Shown here: positions 22,561 through 33,660 of the stretch, piece by piece
Layout of the letters: each line of letters begins with the position of its first letter
Position numbering within the stretch: position 1 is the stretch's first letter
Assembly: GCA_015680685.1 (NCBI GenBank)
Contig: MNCI01027315.1
Coordinates: 174,389-222,648, forward strand
DNA: 48,260 nt
Direction of reading: 5' to 3'
From: Gnetum montanum
Taxonomy: Eukaryota; Streptophyta; Gnetopsida; Gnetales; Gnetaceae
Notes under the pieces: generated by a model
What the model was told of the DNA's origin: nothing
Databases searched by the model: none
The model's input: only the letters and a program-made list of their open reading frames with translations
Program-made: the position numbers and the translations under genes

Positions 22561-22734
22561 TAGAAAGGGGGGGTGGGGTGAATAAGTTCCTCAAATTAAA
22601 TTCTTTGGGACAAAGTGCACACACCAAATTTAATGTGGTTCCCTAGCTTGGGTAATCCATACTTAGAGGGTAGTTTGCAAGCACACTTCTAGACTTTGTT
22701 ACTTTCAAATATGATTTAATTGGTTTGCCAATTT
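22561..22734. other. Unassigned junction segment
   Basis: G-rich run (22568-22581) followed by sequence with no match elsewhere in the window, lying between the plus-strand coiled-coil fragment and the GP4 protease. It may be the edge of another inserted element. I cannot assign it. Confidence 0.3.
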
Positions 22735-22985
22735 TAAATGGATGTTGCTCTTCTTGAGAGATGGTAGGTTATAGGGCTTGTACATGTCATGGGAGATGAG
22801 ATTGACACCATAACCAGAATCAAGAAGAGCCTTGCATGGCTCATGTCCAATGATCTACAAGTAAATGAGAGGACTTCCTAGGTTAGATCTTTTTGTGGGA
22901 AGATTTCCATCCTTGATCCAATTGAAAACAACATGAGTTAACATTATAGTATAGATTCGAGGTGGTTTTTGGTTTGAAGGACACT
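22735..22985 (-). pseudogene. Protease domain, N-terminal half, of GP4
   Basis: On the minus strand: FNWIKDGNLPTKRSNLGSPL, then EPCKALLDSGYGVNLI, then MYKPYNLPSLKKSNIHLKLA. The catalytic D-S-G (22821-22816) is intact here, unlike GP1 (N-S-G) and GP2 (D-L-G). The second half of the domain is lost at the left edge. Confidence 0.75.
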
Positions 22986-25316
22986 CAAAGGTATTTGATG
23001 CAAAGGATGAGGGTGTTGGAGATGCAGGGCAGTTGGCTACATTAGGTTGTGAGTGTTTAGGAGGACTATTGGATCAGAAAAAAGATCGTATCCTAGATCG
23101 ATTATCTAAACCACTTAGTAGAAAAACTAGTTGTGAATGTATAGCCCTCATAGCATTTTGTTGTAGTAGCTGTGGAGGAATTTCTCCCTGCATGGATGGA
23201 GTACGGGGTAACTAGGTAGAGGGCAAAGGGATGTGTGCAGATGGATGTGAAGGATGGTATGGATATGGGTTCTTTCCATGGGTAGATGGTGAATGTGTTC
23301 AATGGTACTCCATAGGGTAATAGTGATGTTGAAATGAGGCGTGGCTTGTAGAACTTCTTGGAGAAACGAGTTGCTAAACATAGTACCCGTATGGATCTGG
23401 TTACCTGTAAGGATACTGTTGCCTTGGCAGTGGCATTCCCCAAAATTTTGGTTGGTGCCATTGTTGGTATTGTGCATAGGGTTGTAGTGGAGCTCCACTT
23501 GGGTAATAAGCTTGTTGGTGGTGGTGGAACTACCTTGGATTGCCTTGAGGATAAGATAATCATCTAGGTGCTTGCCTCCTTGCTAATCATGGATTCAATG
23601 CATACACCCCAAACTCTTGTAAGTGTGACACTATAGGGCAACATCCCTTTGGATGTTTGTATTGACAAATGTCACAGCTAGTATCATCTTTGGAGTCTGT
23701 CTCCACAACTTCTTCTACTACAGCAAGTTTGCCCTTACCTCTCTAGTAGGCACATTTAGCTTCTTTTTGCCTCCTGCAGTTATGATTACTATTTTGCTCT
23801 TTGGATTCTTCAACAATCTTCATAGAAATTTGGAATTTTTCATCTAAAGAGTCCCATAATTTATCAACCTTTGTCAAAATATCAAAATTTTTTTTGGATG
23901 GGCAAGGTTTTCCTATTCACCACTTCATCGAGTGGTGACTCCTCCTCATCACAAAATTGAACCTCCTATTTCCTGATGGAAGGGTCCCTATTATACTCCT
24001 CTGCACTTTCCCTATTTCGTAACTTACCTTCTTCTTTTGCTACCTACTCTATAAGCCTTTGGATTTGATGAGCTCTTGATTCAAATAGTCTCCCTTAGGC
24101 ATAAACCCCAAGAGTTCTTCTAGTTTCTACTTTGAGCCCATCTATGATGTGGGGGACTTGTTCCCTTTGAGAATAACCATGACCAGGACATCAGTGTAAG
24201 AGTGAATAATATCTGCTCATGGTGGCATCCAAAGGTTCATGTGTTCCTTGTTTCTAGCCTTGGATTTGCCTTCTTAGATTAGACACTTTGAAGTACATCT
24301 AGTATTTGTTATTAAATAGCTGTAACATGGTACTCCATTGGCGAATGGATTTTGGCTCCAAGGACTAGTACTAGCTTTCAGCTTCCTTGATGATTGTCCT
24401 AGGGAAAAGCTTGAGTTTCTACTAGTCATTTTCAATGTTTTGTAAGGCATAGGCATCATGGAAATCTTGTAGATGATTTTGCATATCTAAGTTGTATCCC
24501 CCCTCAAATTATGGGATATTATTCATGTCTAAGTGCTTGATCCAACTATCTCTCACATGCCTGGTTGGGATTTTTACTGCCTCTGCAATGTTGAGCATGC
24601 TTCAAGTCTCCAATAGAGGTTCATCATCATGATTGTGTTGATGGCATCGATGATGGTTTTTGCCACCTCTATGTTATTGATGGCCTTGACGGTCTTTGTT
24701 GTCTCATTGATTATCCTCATCATGATTATTTTGATGGTGACTTCTATGAGAACCTAAAGATGAAGAGGAATTTTCAGAATTGGATGAAGAGGATAAAGAG
24801 AAAGGTGGACTATGACTGCCACCACCTCTTCATCCAATATGACCACCATCCTTAGATTCCTTACCATTATGATTCTTACTTGAGTCCCTACATTGATTGT
24901 CACTTTTTTTTGAACCTGGTTTATGAATAACAGATCATAGGTTTAAGGTCATACCCTCATCACCAATAATGAAGGGTGGAGTATTTTCATATTGAGAACC
25001 CTTAGGAGGAGGATACACATTGTCATCTTGGTTTATCAGGAACAAGGGATTAGTGAAATATTTTCCCTTTGCAAGTTCATGGTGCTTCGTTTGATGTCAA
25101 TCTCACTTACATTGTGTTCCTATGGGATGGTAATACTGAGTGTCATGATCATTCACAACATATTCCTCACGAAGATTTAAGATATCTAACTTCTTAATGG
25201 TTTGAAATAGCATCCTAGGCACAAATCAATTGAGAGGCAATATGATGTTGCCCTCCATATCACACCATCATAGTTGTTCATCTTGATGCAGGATGAAGAT
25301 GAAGTCTAGTACATAC
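22986..25316 (-). pseudogene. Main part of GP4 gag
   Basis: The minus strand shows the best-preserved gag of the family. A segment LDFIFILHQDEQL at 25305-25265 is followed by DMEGNIILPLN. A Ser/His/Asp/Asn-rich charged stretch spans about 24900-24620. The gag core (about 24570-24010) includes NHLQDFHDAYALQNIEND, FPRTIIKEAES, SIRQWSTMLQLFNNKY and EPLDATMSRYYSLLH, consistent with a retrotransposon gag domain. A C-terminal part with EEGKLRNRESAEEYNRDPS follows. Stops fall where W or Q is expected. A proline/histidine-rich section near 23560-23150 keeps long open frames but has no motif. Confidence 0.7.
25312..25316. repeat. Left target-site duplication (CATAC)
   Basis: Five bases immediately before the TGTTGGC terminus. 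The right copy at 39676-39680 is CATAA, so one mismatch has arisen. The joined site restores continuity of the GP4 gag frame. Confidence 0.75.
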
Positions 25317-25589
25317 TGTTGGCACATTTGGCCATTTCATGGAACAGAAAAAGTAACTATTGGAAAAAGGCAATGATAGAGAGCATGATTAAAATATGAA
25401 TGATATTAATTCTGCTACACTTCCAGCGTTTGTGTATACAAGACAAAACAAATATTCAAATGAAAAATAAGATGGTTGTGTCTTATTGATATGTATAATC
25501 TAGAAGGTTTCATTCGGATTAATGTGGATGAGCCTTTAAGAAGAACAAACAAAAGGACAAAAGAAAAGGAAAGCAAAATCCAGCATCAT

Positions 25590-25645
25590 TTCTCTGTGAA
25601 AGTTTTCTCTATGAAAGTTTTCTTTGTGAAAGTTTTCTAGAACAT
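25590..25645 (+). repeat. 15-bp triplicate next to a TTCTAGAA site
   Basis: TCTCTGTGAAAGTTT (25591), TCTCTATGAAAGTTT (25606) and TCTTTGTGAAAGTTT (25621) are head to tail, followed directly by TTCTAGAA (25635-25642), the core spacing of a heat-shock element. The 3' LTR has a single unit (36978-36992) and TTTCCAAAAC in place of the site. Confidence 0.65.
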
Positions 25646-25755
25646 TAATTTCTCTGCAGATGAGATTTTGTGAGTCATAGAAAATAGGGATATGAGAATA
25701 AAGGGATAAGTTCTCTCAAAGAAACTAGATTAAAGCAGGACAGAAAGAAAGGAGG

Positions 25756-25934
25756 AGAACCCGTTCATGTTCAAGAAAGAGAGCTATTTGCAACACTTCT
25801 AGTTGGAGGTTGGCAACATCACTGTGGTGCCAATTTTCCTGGAAAGCTCCAACATCGTATCACAGTTGAACAAGGAGAAGCCGCCAACGCTTCTGAAACT
25901 TGAAAAGCTCAGAAGGAACATAGAGAAAAGCAGA
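25756..25934 (+). other. Unidentified captured segment upstream of HSP70
   Basis: Both LTR copies can be read from the plus strand as FKKE, then LEVG, ITVVPIF and ESSNIVSQLNKEK. Composition is richer in GC than the surroundings and the two copies keep the reading frame well. I do not recognise the protein. It may be part of the captured transcript or a separate capture. Confidence 0.35.
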
Positions 25935-26621
25935 AGAAGAAGAAAGAAGAATCATTTTCATCATTATCAGGGCCAAAGCCGGTGACACGCATTTGGGCAG
26001 TGAGGACTTAGACAACCGCCTAGTGAACCACTTCGTGCACAAGTTCAAGCACAAGCACAAGAAAGACATCTCCACCAACATGTGTGCCCTACATCAGTTT
26101 CGCACCGCGAGTGCACCAAGTGCATGCTATCATCGTCGGCATAGACGACCATGGAGATCGACTCCCTTTTCGAAGGCATCGACTTCTACTCGACCATCAC
26201 ACGCGCGCGGTTGGAGGATCTGTGCATGGATCTATTCTGCAAGTGCATGGAGCCCGTCGACAAGTGTCTCCGCAATGCCAACATGGACAAGGCCTCCATC
26301 GACGACATCATGCTTGTGGGCGGTTCTACGCGGATCCCGAAGGTCTAGCAGTTGCTTCAGGACTTTTTCAATGACAAGGAGCTTTGTAAGAGCATCAACC
26401 TCGACGAGGCCGTTGCCTACGGTGTAGCCGTACAGGCCACCATTCTCTCCGGCGAGTCTAGCGATAAAGTCCAGGACCTACTTCTCCTCGGCATGACTCC
26501 ACTGTCCCTAGGCATCAAGACGGTAGGCATCAAAAACAACATCACCATCACCAACGACAAAGTGCGGCTGATCAAGGATAAGATTGAGCGCAAGATAAGG
26601 CAAGGTAGGACAGCGCAATAG
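25935..26621 (+). pseudogene. HSP70 (cytosolic type) fragment in the 5' LTR
   Basis: The nucleotide-binding-domain part of HSP70 is clear: [19 protein letters not shown] (about 25982), [20 protein letters not shown] (26154), [30 protein letters not shown] (26303-26345), [40 protein letters not shown]. It then jumps to [13 protein letters not shown], which in HSP70 lies about 95 residues further on, so the start of the substrate-binding domain is deleted. Roughly residues 195-405 and 500-515 of about 650 are represented. Defects: a one-base frameshift near 26110, TAG at 26346-26348 (also in the 3' LTR copy), and another TAG near 26143 found only here. It is GC-rich and intronless as far as seen. 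It cannot make a chaperone. Confidence 0.92.
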
Positions 26622-27260
26622 CAAAGGTTACAACAGCCGTAGTTTTTTTACGGAACACACGACAACATTAACGAACGCGGTGGTAGAGCCTTCTTTTGTG
26701 GTGGCAGTTGATATACGGTTCTGGCAGGGTGGAATAATTTGAAACTATTTGCTCGTAGTTCCAGGCTTGGCACCTTCACATTCGACCTTCACATTCGAAG
26801 ATGTTCTAACGACGCCAAGAAGCCAGCAGCAAATTTTACGCATTTAAAATACAAATTTACAAGGACTGACTTCCTTCATTAACCATACAGCTACTAACAG
26901 CAACGTTTACACTAAGGTATATGCTAAATTATCTTCTTATTACCACATGAAATTACTAGAGCATTAGTGGTTAGTAATATTTAACAATTGGAAACTTAAA
27001 ATAAATAAATAAATCAATAATAATGACAATTGAATGAAGATCCTATAGTATGAAGACCTTGGCTTTAATTTTTAATTGATATTTATGAAAGAAATATTTG
27101 TAAAATGTGTAAAGACACATGTCAATATTAGCATGATTTTCTCCTAACTTCCCAACTTCCTAACTTGTTAGGCAAGTAAGATTTCCTAACTTGTTGGGCA
27201 AGTAAACAACTTCCTTACTTGGGAGAGAAGTTAGCTAAGATATTTTAGAATCTAACTACC
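26622..27260 (+). other. LTR U3 segment between HSP70 and promoter
   Basis: Collinear with 37976-38570 of the 3' LTR. The first 250 bases remain relatively GC-rich and could be further captured sequence (untranslated region); from about 26850 it becomes AT-rich. No ORF of note. Confidence 0.5.
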
Positions 27261-27371
27261 TTTTGAAACCTATAAAAAGGGTCAAGGGTTAGAAAAAAGA
27301 TAAGGGGGGACTTTTGGAATCACTCACTTTGGCTCTTGGAAGAGCATTTTTAAAGAATAAATCATGAAAGA
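27261..27371 (+). promoter_or_regulatory. Promoter core 1 of the 5' LTR
   Basis: TATAAAAA at 27271-27278 in the context ACCTATAAAAAGGGTC, a textbook plant TATA box, followed by a purine-rich leader. These 111 bases are exactly what the 3' LTR lacks. Transcription of the element would start about 30 bases downstream of the box, by analogy with plant promoters. Confidence 0.65.
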
Positions 27372-27559
27372 TTGCTTGTAAGATGACTGGCTAAAGAAAA
27401 GATTTTAGCCTCTTTGTCATAGTCCTATGAGTTATGTTTTTTTTTTTGTTTAAATTGTTTAGCTAGTGGTTTAGATAGTATCATGCTTGGCAAGTAATTT
27501 TGGGATTTTTAGATTGCTCTTATTGTTCTTGTTGCATGATTGAAAATTTCTATTAAAAA

Positions 27560-28990
27560 ATCGAAACCCTCATCCACACACAGAAACAGAGTCACGTTTC
27601 ATTGAAACCCTGGTCTCATTACCAGATTTGCTTGATAATATCAAGGCATCTTCATCAAATTAAACTACCCCCTTCTCAAGCACTTCTGCTGCATCAGCGA
27701 GCTCTTGTTCTGTGTGGTAGTCTACGACATGCAGCTGAGGAGTGATTGCGTCGTCATCACGCCATCAAACCCTACTAGCCTTTGCACTGTTTCATGAATT
27801 TCATCGGGAATGTGCGGGAATACATTTTGGTTGCTGCGTTTTGGTTCTATCTCATTGCTTGAACAACTTCCTAACATGCAGATTCGAAGGGGCGTAACAA
27901 CTTTTAGTTATCACCGGATGATTTTTGAAAGGATTTTGATGCAGATACCATTATTAGAACTGCTTCAATTAAAATGCATTCCAAATGTAGGGATATGTAC
28001 GAAGTTAGGAAACTGCTTCTAGAGAAGACTTCACAATGGTGAACCTACAAATAATCTTATCAAAAATAGCAGCAGTGCCCGATGCCAACGCATTTGTTAT
28101 CGCCATACCAATCCACTGAACGTGGCAACAGAGACACAAAGGCACAATAAGACAGGTGTACAACCAAATCAACAGAACTAGGAGATGTTTTAGCTGATGC
28201 CGATAAATCAGAGTTGTATTTTATTCATCGCTGAAGAAAAATACAAAACCTGAACACGTGAAATTGGAGTTACAGAAATAAAATTTCAATTTCACATGGT
28301 CTGGTGGTCAAAATATAATTTTGGAAATTTCTCACATATGATAATGGTATGAAGCCCTTGTTAAAGACCTATCATTAATTTAATTATCCCAAGTGAATTA
28401 CTAAGGCTTTATACACAATGGGAAATTAAAAATCCTAAAATAAAAATTCAATGAAGCTCTCATAAGATTGAGGTCTTGAATTTATTTTTCAAAAATTATT
28501 GTATAGGTTGTTGCCTATAAAATATTTGTAATACTTACAAATGTCAACGTTAGCATAAGTTTCTCCTAATTTTTTGTATAACTTCCTAACTAGATTCAAG
28601 AAATATCTCCTAACTAGTTGGGTAAGTTATACCTTCCTTTCTTGGGAGAGAAGTTAGCTAAGATATTTTGAAACATGTAACTACCTTTTGAACCCTATAA
28701 AAAGGCTTCAGGGGTAAGAGGAAAGATATATTGGGGACTACTAACACACTTGATCACACACTAGGGGATCACACTTGGGGTCACACATTGTGAAAGATTG
28801 CTTGTAAGATGGCTTGCTAAGGAAAAGATTTCAGCCTCTTTGTCATAGTTCTGTGAGTTATGCTTATTGTTTTTTATTTTGTTTAAATTTTTTAGCTAGT
28901 GGTTTACATAGTATCATGCTTGGCAAGTAATTTTGGGATTTTTAGATTGCTCTTATTTTTCTTGTTGCACGATAGAAATTTCTATTAAAA
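27560..28990 (+). repeat. Extra 1.43 kb unit in the 5' LTR, bounded by 11-bp repeats
   Basis: TTCTATTAAAA occurs at 27549-27559 and again at 28980-28990; the 3' LTR has it once (about 38745) with the block between missing. The unit consists of about 840 bases of unassigned, somewhat gene-like sequence (27560-28400) and a diverged second copy of the promoter segment (28400-28980), comparable to 27010-27550. Because the two promoter copies are visibly diverged, loss from the 3' LTR is more likely than recent gain in the 5' LTR. Confidence 0.65.
28696..28703 (+). promoter_or_regulatory. Promoter core 2 (TATA box) of the 5' LTR
   Basis: TATAAAAA in CCCTATAAAAAGGCTTC, preceded by TTAGCTAAGATATTTTG and CTACCTTTTGAA exactly as at core 1. 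The distance between the two boxes is 1425 bp, so the LTR has two potential starts. Confidence 0.6.
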
Positions 28991-29913
28991 TTTTACCATA
29001 GAAGCGCTTGTGTTTGAAAGCCTTAAGAGCATTTTAGTAGTGAATTTTATTATTGTGCAATGTATATGAACTGCTATTGAGATTGTTGTAAGAGAGCCTC
29101 TGCATGTAGTCAAGCCGTTGAACGATTCAATAGTCAAGAGGGTTCAGAAAATATTTGGTATTTTGATAGGACCAGAATAACTTCTTTTATCTTTAAAGTG
29201 AATCTCCGTGGTATTTCAATTAGAAATTGTCAAGTCTTTTGAAGGTTCTATTGAATGCAATTGTTGATGTCCATTATCTAGCCAAAATGGAGTCTTGTAC
29301 GTGATAGTTTACGCAGCAATTTTTTGGTAGCAGCGTAGGATTATCTTGAAGAAATTGCTTATTTGAGTCTTGGAAGTTTGAACAATTCATAGTTATTGAA
29401 TTTGGGATAGCTTTATTGCGAAGTGTTTACTCGTATCATTTTACCTTGTTTAAACATTTGAGGTCTTAACACAAATCTACTTTCTTTTCTGTCTATTTCC
29501 ATTGAATCTTGCTCTATTTCTAGTTTTCTTGTGGAACTATCTCTTTCTCTGGGAAAAATTAGAAGTAGATTCGCATAGTTGTGCTCAAATTTTTTTAAAA
29601 AACTTTATTTGTTACAAGTAAGTATTATAAGGACCGCATAGACTAGGCAATTGAATAGAATAGGAACTCTCAACAACTCACAGTACTTGACAAAGTTGGC
29701 TGAATCTCTTTAAGATAATTCATTCGTAGTTTACACACAACGCAATCATTTCATTTTTTACAACCGCACACCGCAACATTACAAACACATACTCACATTA
29801 ACTACTGAGTCTATTTGGAGGTATCTAGGCCTTGGTGTTGCCAGAGACCAGCAAGCACCTAAATCCTGTTCGAGGACACTCGTTGGTGGTCGCGTCCTAA
29901 ACGGTCGCCAAAA
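28991..29913 (+). other. R/U5 part of the 5' LTR
   Basis: Collinear with 38757-39675 in the 3' LTR, differing by scattered substitutions and small indels. No coding potential. It ends at the terminal GCCAAAA. Confidence 0.6.
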
Positions 29914-29920
29914 ATTCTTT

Positions 29921-29937
29921 TGGCGCTAGAAGGAGGG
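29921..29937 (+). other. Primer-binding site of the Tat-like element
   Basis: TGGCGCTAGAAGGAGGG begins 7 bases after the LTR end. A TGG start at this place is expected for pairing with the CCA end of a tRNA. I do not assign the tRNA species. Confidence 0.7.
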
Positions 29938-30037
29938 CTGAAAATATAGCCTCTAAGTTCATAAGCCTTATAATTTTAGCACATCAACAATTATTTGTTA
30001 CTATAAGGCTTAAGAAATTAAATACTATTTTCAGTTC

Positions 30038-31549
30038 ATGACCAAGAAGATTGATAATTTGGAAAATGTAAAAGATTCAAAAGATATTCTTGATTCTATG
30101 ACTGATTCTTCATCAGAAGAAGAACAAAAGAAAGTTTTTGAATTGGGAACGAGTAGTGGAGTGAAAACTAGAAGATCAAGAAGATTACCCATTATATCTG
30201 GCTTATCGATTCATAAGAGAAGATCTAAAAAGTCTAAGAGTTCAACTATCCAAAGGAATAGGATGGGAAATCCTAGGCAAAGAGTTACACCATTAAGATT
30301 TCAAAATTACAATGATATTCCTAAGATAGTTTACAAATATTTGCCTGAGCTTTTTATTCCTGGAAAAGCTTATTTAGCTAAAGAATATATTCACATGTTT
30401 AAGTTAGCTTTAGCTCATGCAAATATTCAACATCAAGATCAAGCTTGTAGGTTGTTTGTATCAAATCTAAAGGATATGGCTCAGATTTGGTATTTGAACT
30501 TACCAAGTAATAGTATTACAAGTTGGTATGACATGAAGAATCTTTTCTTAGCCCAGTTTGGTAATCAATTAGATCAACAACAACTATACTGTGGGCTGAT
30601 ACAAGCTAAGCAAGAAGTTAAAGAGTCAATTAGAGATTTTAACATCAAGTTTCAATGAACTTCTGGACTCTTTCAAAGACAATATAGACCGTCAGAAGAA
30701 ATGCTTAAAGAAACTTATCTTAAGGCTGTCAACCCCAACATTTCAATTTGGTTAAGGAGAACTCCAAACTTAACTACACTAAATGACTACTTTAGTAAAG
30801 CTATACAGTTAGAAAAACAGTTGAACTTGAATCCTGAAGAAAATATTACAATTCAAAAAAGAGAAGAAAGAGTTATGATTCCTATGCAAGATTTAGCTCA
30901 ATTTAAAGCTTTACCAGGTCCATCTCATGTTAAGATCTTGCAAGAACATAAAAGAGTAGAATTTGGAAAAGGACAATTAATGAGAGATATGTCTAACAAA
31001 GTAGTGAAGCTTGAAAAAGCCTTGGCAAGAGTTAATATCAAGGAAGAAAGGAAAAATAGAAAGCATAAAAATCAAGACACTAAGTTAGCAGAATATGAGG
31101 ATGAAAATGAGCTAATTTTGTCCAACTTTCTTGATATTGAATCTGATAATGAGTTATCTAGTGTTCATTATGCAAGTAAATCTTCTAGCAATGGATCTAG
31201 CAAGACTTTTTCTCTATCAAGTTCTGAAGAAGATATGTCTTCAGATGAAGAATGTAATAATAATGAGGAAAATGGATATAATCTCCAATCAAAAGAAAGA
31301 TTAACTACTTCTAGACCCCCAAATGTTATTACCGATCCTTCTACTAAGAGAAAAGATTTTGAGCCAAATAGAAGAGATAAGAATAAAGGTAAAGACAATC
31401 AAGTACAGCAAAGCACTCCAAATCAGTCTTTTAATAAATGGATAAGGAAACCAAGCTTTATTGGTGATGGAGAGTATGATTTGATTGAAGATCTTAAACA
31501 TGTCAAGGCCAATATTAGCTTTTATCAGTTGCTTCAAATAGGAGATTAG
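30038..31549 (+). pseudogene. Gag of the Tat-like element
   Basis: The ATG at 30038 (MTKKIDNLENVKDSKDIL) opens a single frame that continues with the same phase to 31549, interrupted by TGA at 30656-30658. The capsid-like gag domain lies at about 30380-30750: FVSNLKDMAQIWYLNLPS, SWYDMKNLFLAQFG, ESIRDFNIKFQ. A Lys/Arg-rich part precedes it, and an acidic, Ser-rich tail (SSSEEDMSSDEECNNNEEN, about 31215) follows. I see no CCHC zinc knuckle. It ends in TAG at 31547-31549, but the same frame runs on into the protease, so gag and pol may have been one polyprotein. Gag forms the cytoplasmic particle. Confidence 0.85.
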
Positions 31550-32938
31550 CAAAGAAAGGCTTTAGAGTTCATTAAAGGTAAAAGGAGAGTTAGAGAATCA
31601 GAGTTAAGTTATGTGTCTAATAATGATGAGAAATTAAAGACCTCGTATGATAAGGTAGCTCCTCCTTTCCTTTTGACAATGAAATTAAAGGATAAATACT
31701 TACACAATTGTTTGATTGATTTTGGAGCTACGTCCACTATAATGTCATTGTCTATATGTAAGAAACTCGGTTTGATTCCTGAAAAATCAAATAAAAAGAT
31801 TGTTCAAGTGGATAAAAGTAGAGTGAAGATTGTGGGTCAATTACCTAATGTCCTATTGGAAATTGCTTCTAAACCCCACGTCAGAAGTAGAGTAACTATT
31901 CAAGTGGCAGATATACTAGATTCACATAGTCTCTTATTGAGTAGAAGTTGGAGCAAGAACTTCTCAGGTTGCATATCCACAGATTATTCTCACATGTGGT
32001 TACCTTGGAAAGGAGAACCAAATCAAATCTACATCTATAGCATTACTTCAAACAGAAGAAGTAAAATGGCTAAAAAAGGAGGTGTTGAAAAAAAATTTTG
32101 TACACTCCAAGAAAATTATAGTTCTGAAAAAGAACAATCAAAGAATGAGGATAAATGCAAGCTATACTTTGATGGTTCATGTAATTCAAAAGGTGCAGGA
32201 GTCATTATAGTTATATTAAGAAATGATTTACTTGAAATTCTTAAAGCAATTCATCTATCTTTCCCTTGTACTAACAACAAGGCTGAGTATGAAGCTTTAT
32301 GTATTGGTATAAGAATAGCTCTACACAAAAAGATCAGAGTAATCACTATAAAAGGAGACTTAAGATTAGTTTGTGAACAAGTAAAGGGTAACTGTGTAGT
32401 AAAGAGCTCATTCTTAAGACCTTATAAGCAACTTGCTTGTAAGATGTTAGATCAGTTTCAACATTGCCAAATAGAGCATATAAACAGAGCAGAGAATCTT
32501 ATAGTAGATAATTTGGCAAAGGTAGCTTCAACATTGGATATGGAAAAAATAGAAAATTACAAGGATGTAATGATTGAAGAAGAACATCAGCCATCAGTAC
32601 CAGATAATATAAGACATTTACAAGAATTTGAAGATGATGATCAAGTACTAAGATTTATGAAAAATAAACAAGAATTTGAGGGTCAAGTGATACTTGAAGC
32701 GTCATCAAATTCCAAAGCTAATTTCATTCCAAAAAGGATGATTAACTTGGAACATGAGTTCAAGAAAAATTTACTTACTGGAAAAGATTTACAAAACCCA
32801 GATAGTCAAGCTTTCAAGGTAGTGAATTTTGGATTAGACAGGATGCCAAAGATGTTGAATGATATAAAGAAAAGAGATTTGAGTTTCAAGCAAAACTTGT
32901 TATCATGTCTAAGAAATAATTTGGACAATTTTACTTAG
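31550..32938 (+). pseudogene. Protease plus plant-type RNase H of the Tat-like element
   Basis: Same frame as gag. The protease region (about 31660-32040) has HNCLIDFGATSTIM, where the catalytic D-S-G reads D-F-G (31718-31726), and ends in STDYSHMWLPWKGEPNQI. From 32155 comes a second domain: KLYFDGSCNSKGAGVII, TNNKAEYEALCIGIRIA, TIKGDLRLVCEQVKG, then HINRAENLIVDNLAKVA. This is a plant/archaeal-type RNase H with all four acidic residues kept (D 32171, E 32285, D 32357, D 32507). It would remove RNA from the RNA-DNA hybrid. It lies before the reverse transcriptase, not after it. The segment ends in a TAG (32936) at a likely Trp codon. Confidence 0.85.
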
Positions 32939-33660
32939 TCTTATGATGATCTTAAAGCTTTTAAGCAAGATGTGATGACACATAAAATTCCTTTAATAGA
33001 AGGTTGCAAAATAGTCAAGCAAAAATAAAGGAAATTCAATCCATCATTTGAACCAGCTATGGAAAGTGAAATCAAGAAGTTGTTACAAGCACGAATCATA
33101 TATCCAGTACGATATTCAACATGGCTTGCTAACCTTGTTCCAGTGAGAAAGAAAAATGGTGATATAAGGCTTTGTGTAGACTTTAGAAATTTGAATGATG
33201 CCTCAAAAAAGGATAAGTATTCACTTCCAAGAATTGATAAGATGCTGATTAAAGTCTCAGGTTGTCAAGTATATTTCTTTTTAGATGGTTTCTCAGGTTA
33301 TAATCAAATTGTGGTAGATAAGAATGATAGATAAAAACAACATTTATCACCAAATGGGGAACTTTCGCTTACCAAAGAATGCCATTTGGATTGTCAAATG
33401 CTGGAGCTACTTTCCAAAGAGCAATGGATTTAGCATTTAATGATTTATTAGAGAAATTTGTGGTGGTTTATTTGGATGATATTACAATATTCTCAAGGAA
33501 AAAAGAATATCATATTAATCATCTTCAGCAAGTTTTCAACAGATGTCGTGAGTTTGGTATTTCATTAAATCCTAAGAAATGTATCTTCAGGGTTAAATCC
33601 GGAAGCTTATTAAGCCATGTGATATGTCAAGAAAGAATTGCCATAGAAAATTCCCGAATC
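32939..33660 (+). pseudogene. Reverse transcriptase of the Tat-like element
   Basis: The frame continues from the preceding segment, with TAA at 33026. Motifs in order: KKLLQARIIYPVRYSTWLAN (33074), LVPVRKKNGDIRLCVDFRNL, YSLPRIDKML, YFFLDGFSGYNQI. A one-base loss near 33333 then shifts the frame. It continues with TKWGTFAYQRMPFGLSNAGA and the catalytic VVVYLDDITIFS (about 33463-33498), then LNPKKCIF. The YxDD motif and the first catalytic Asp (LDGFSG) are both present. Size fits a full Ty3/gypsy polymerase palm and fingers. Confidence 0.9.

Larger units (their letters stand above)
25317..29913 (+). repeat. 5' LTR of the Tat-like element (4597 bp)
   Basis: Starts TGTTGGCACATTTGG and ends GGTCGCCAAAA, where the 3' LTR has GCCAACA. 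It contains a 15-bp triplicate, an HSP70 fragment, two diverged copies of a promoter segment with TATAAAAA boxes, and a U5 that is nearly collinear with the 3' LTR from 28990 on. Against the 3' LTR it has an additional ~1.43 kb (27560-28990) and retains 111 bases (27261-27371) that the other lacks. Confidence 0.9.

Noticed and set aside
26084-26374. Arg/His/Ser-rich ORFs over the HSP70 fragments (also 37346-37582, 37683-37892, 37705-37977)
   Set aside because: They are other-frame readings of GC-rich HSP70 coding sequence and have no independent motif.
25993-26621. HSP70 as a functional gene
   Set aside because: One-base frameshift, two TAGs, no N-terminus, and a deleted substrate-binding domain; the same remnant is repeated in the other LTR.
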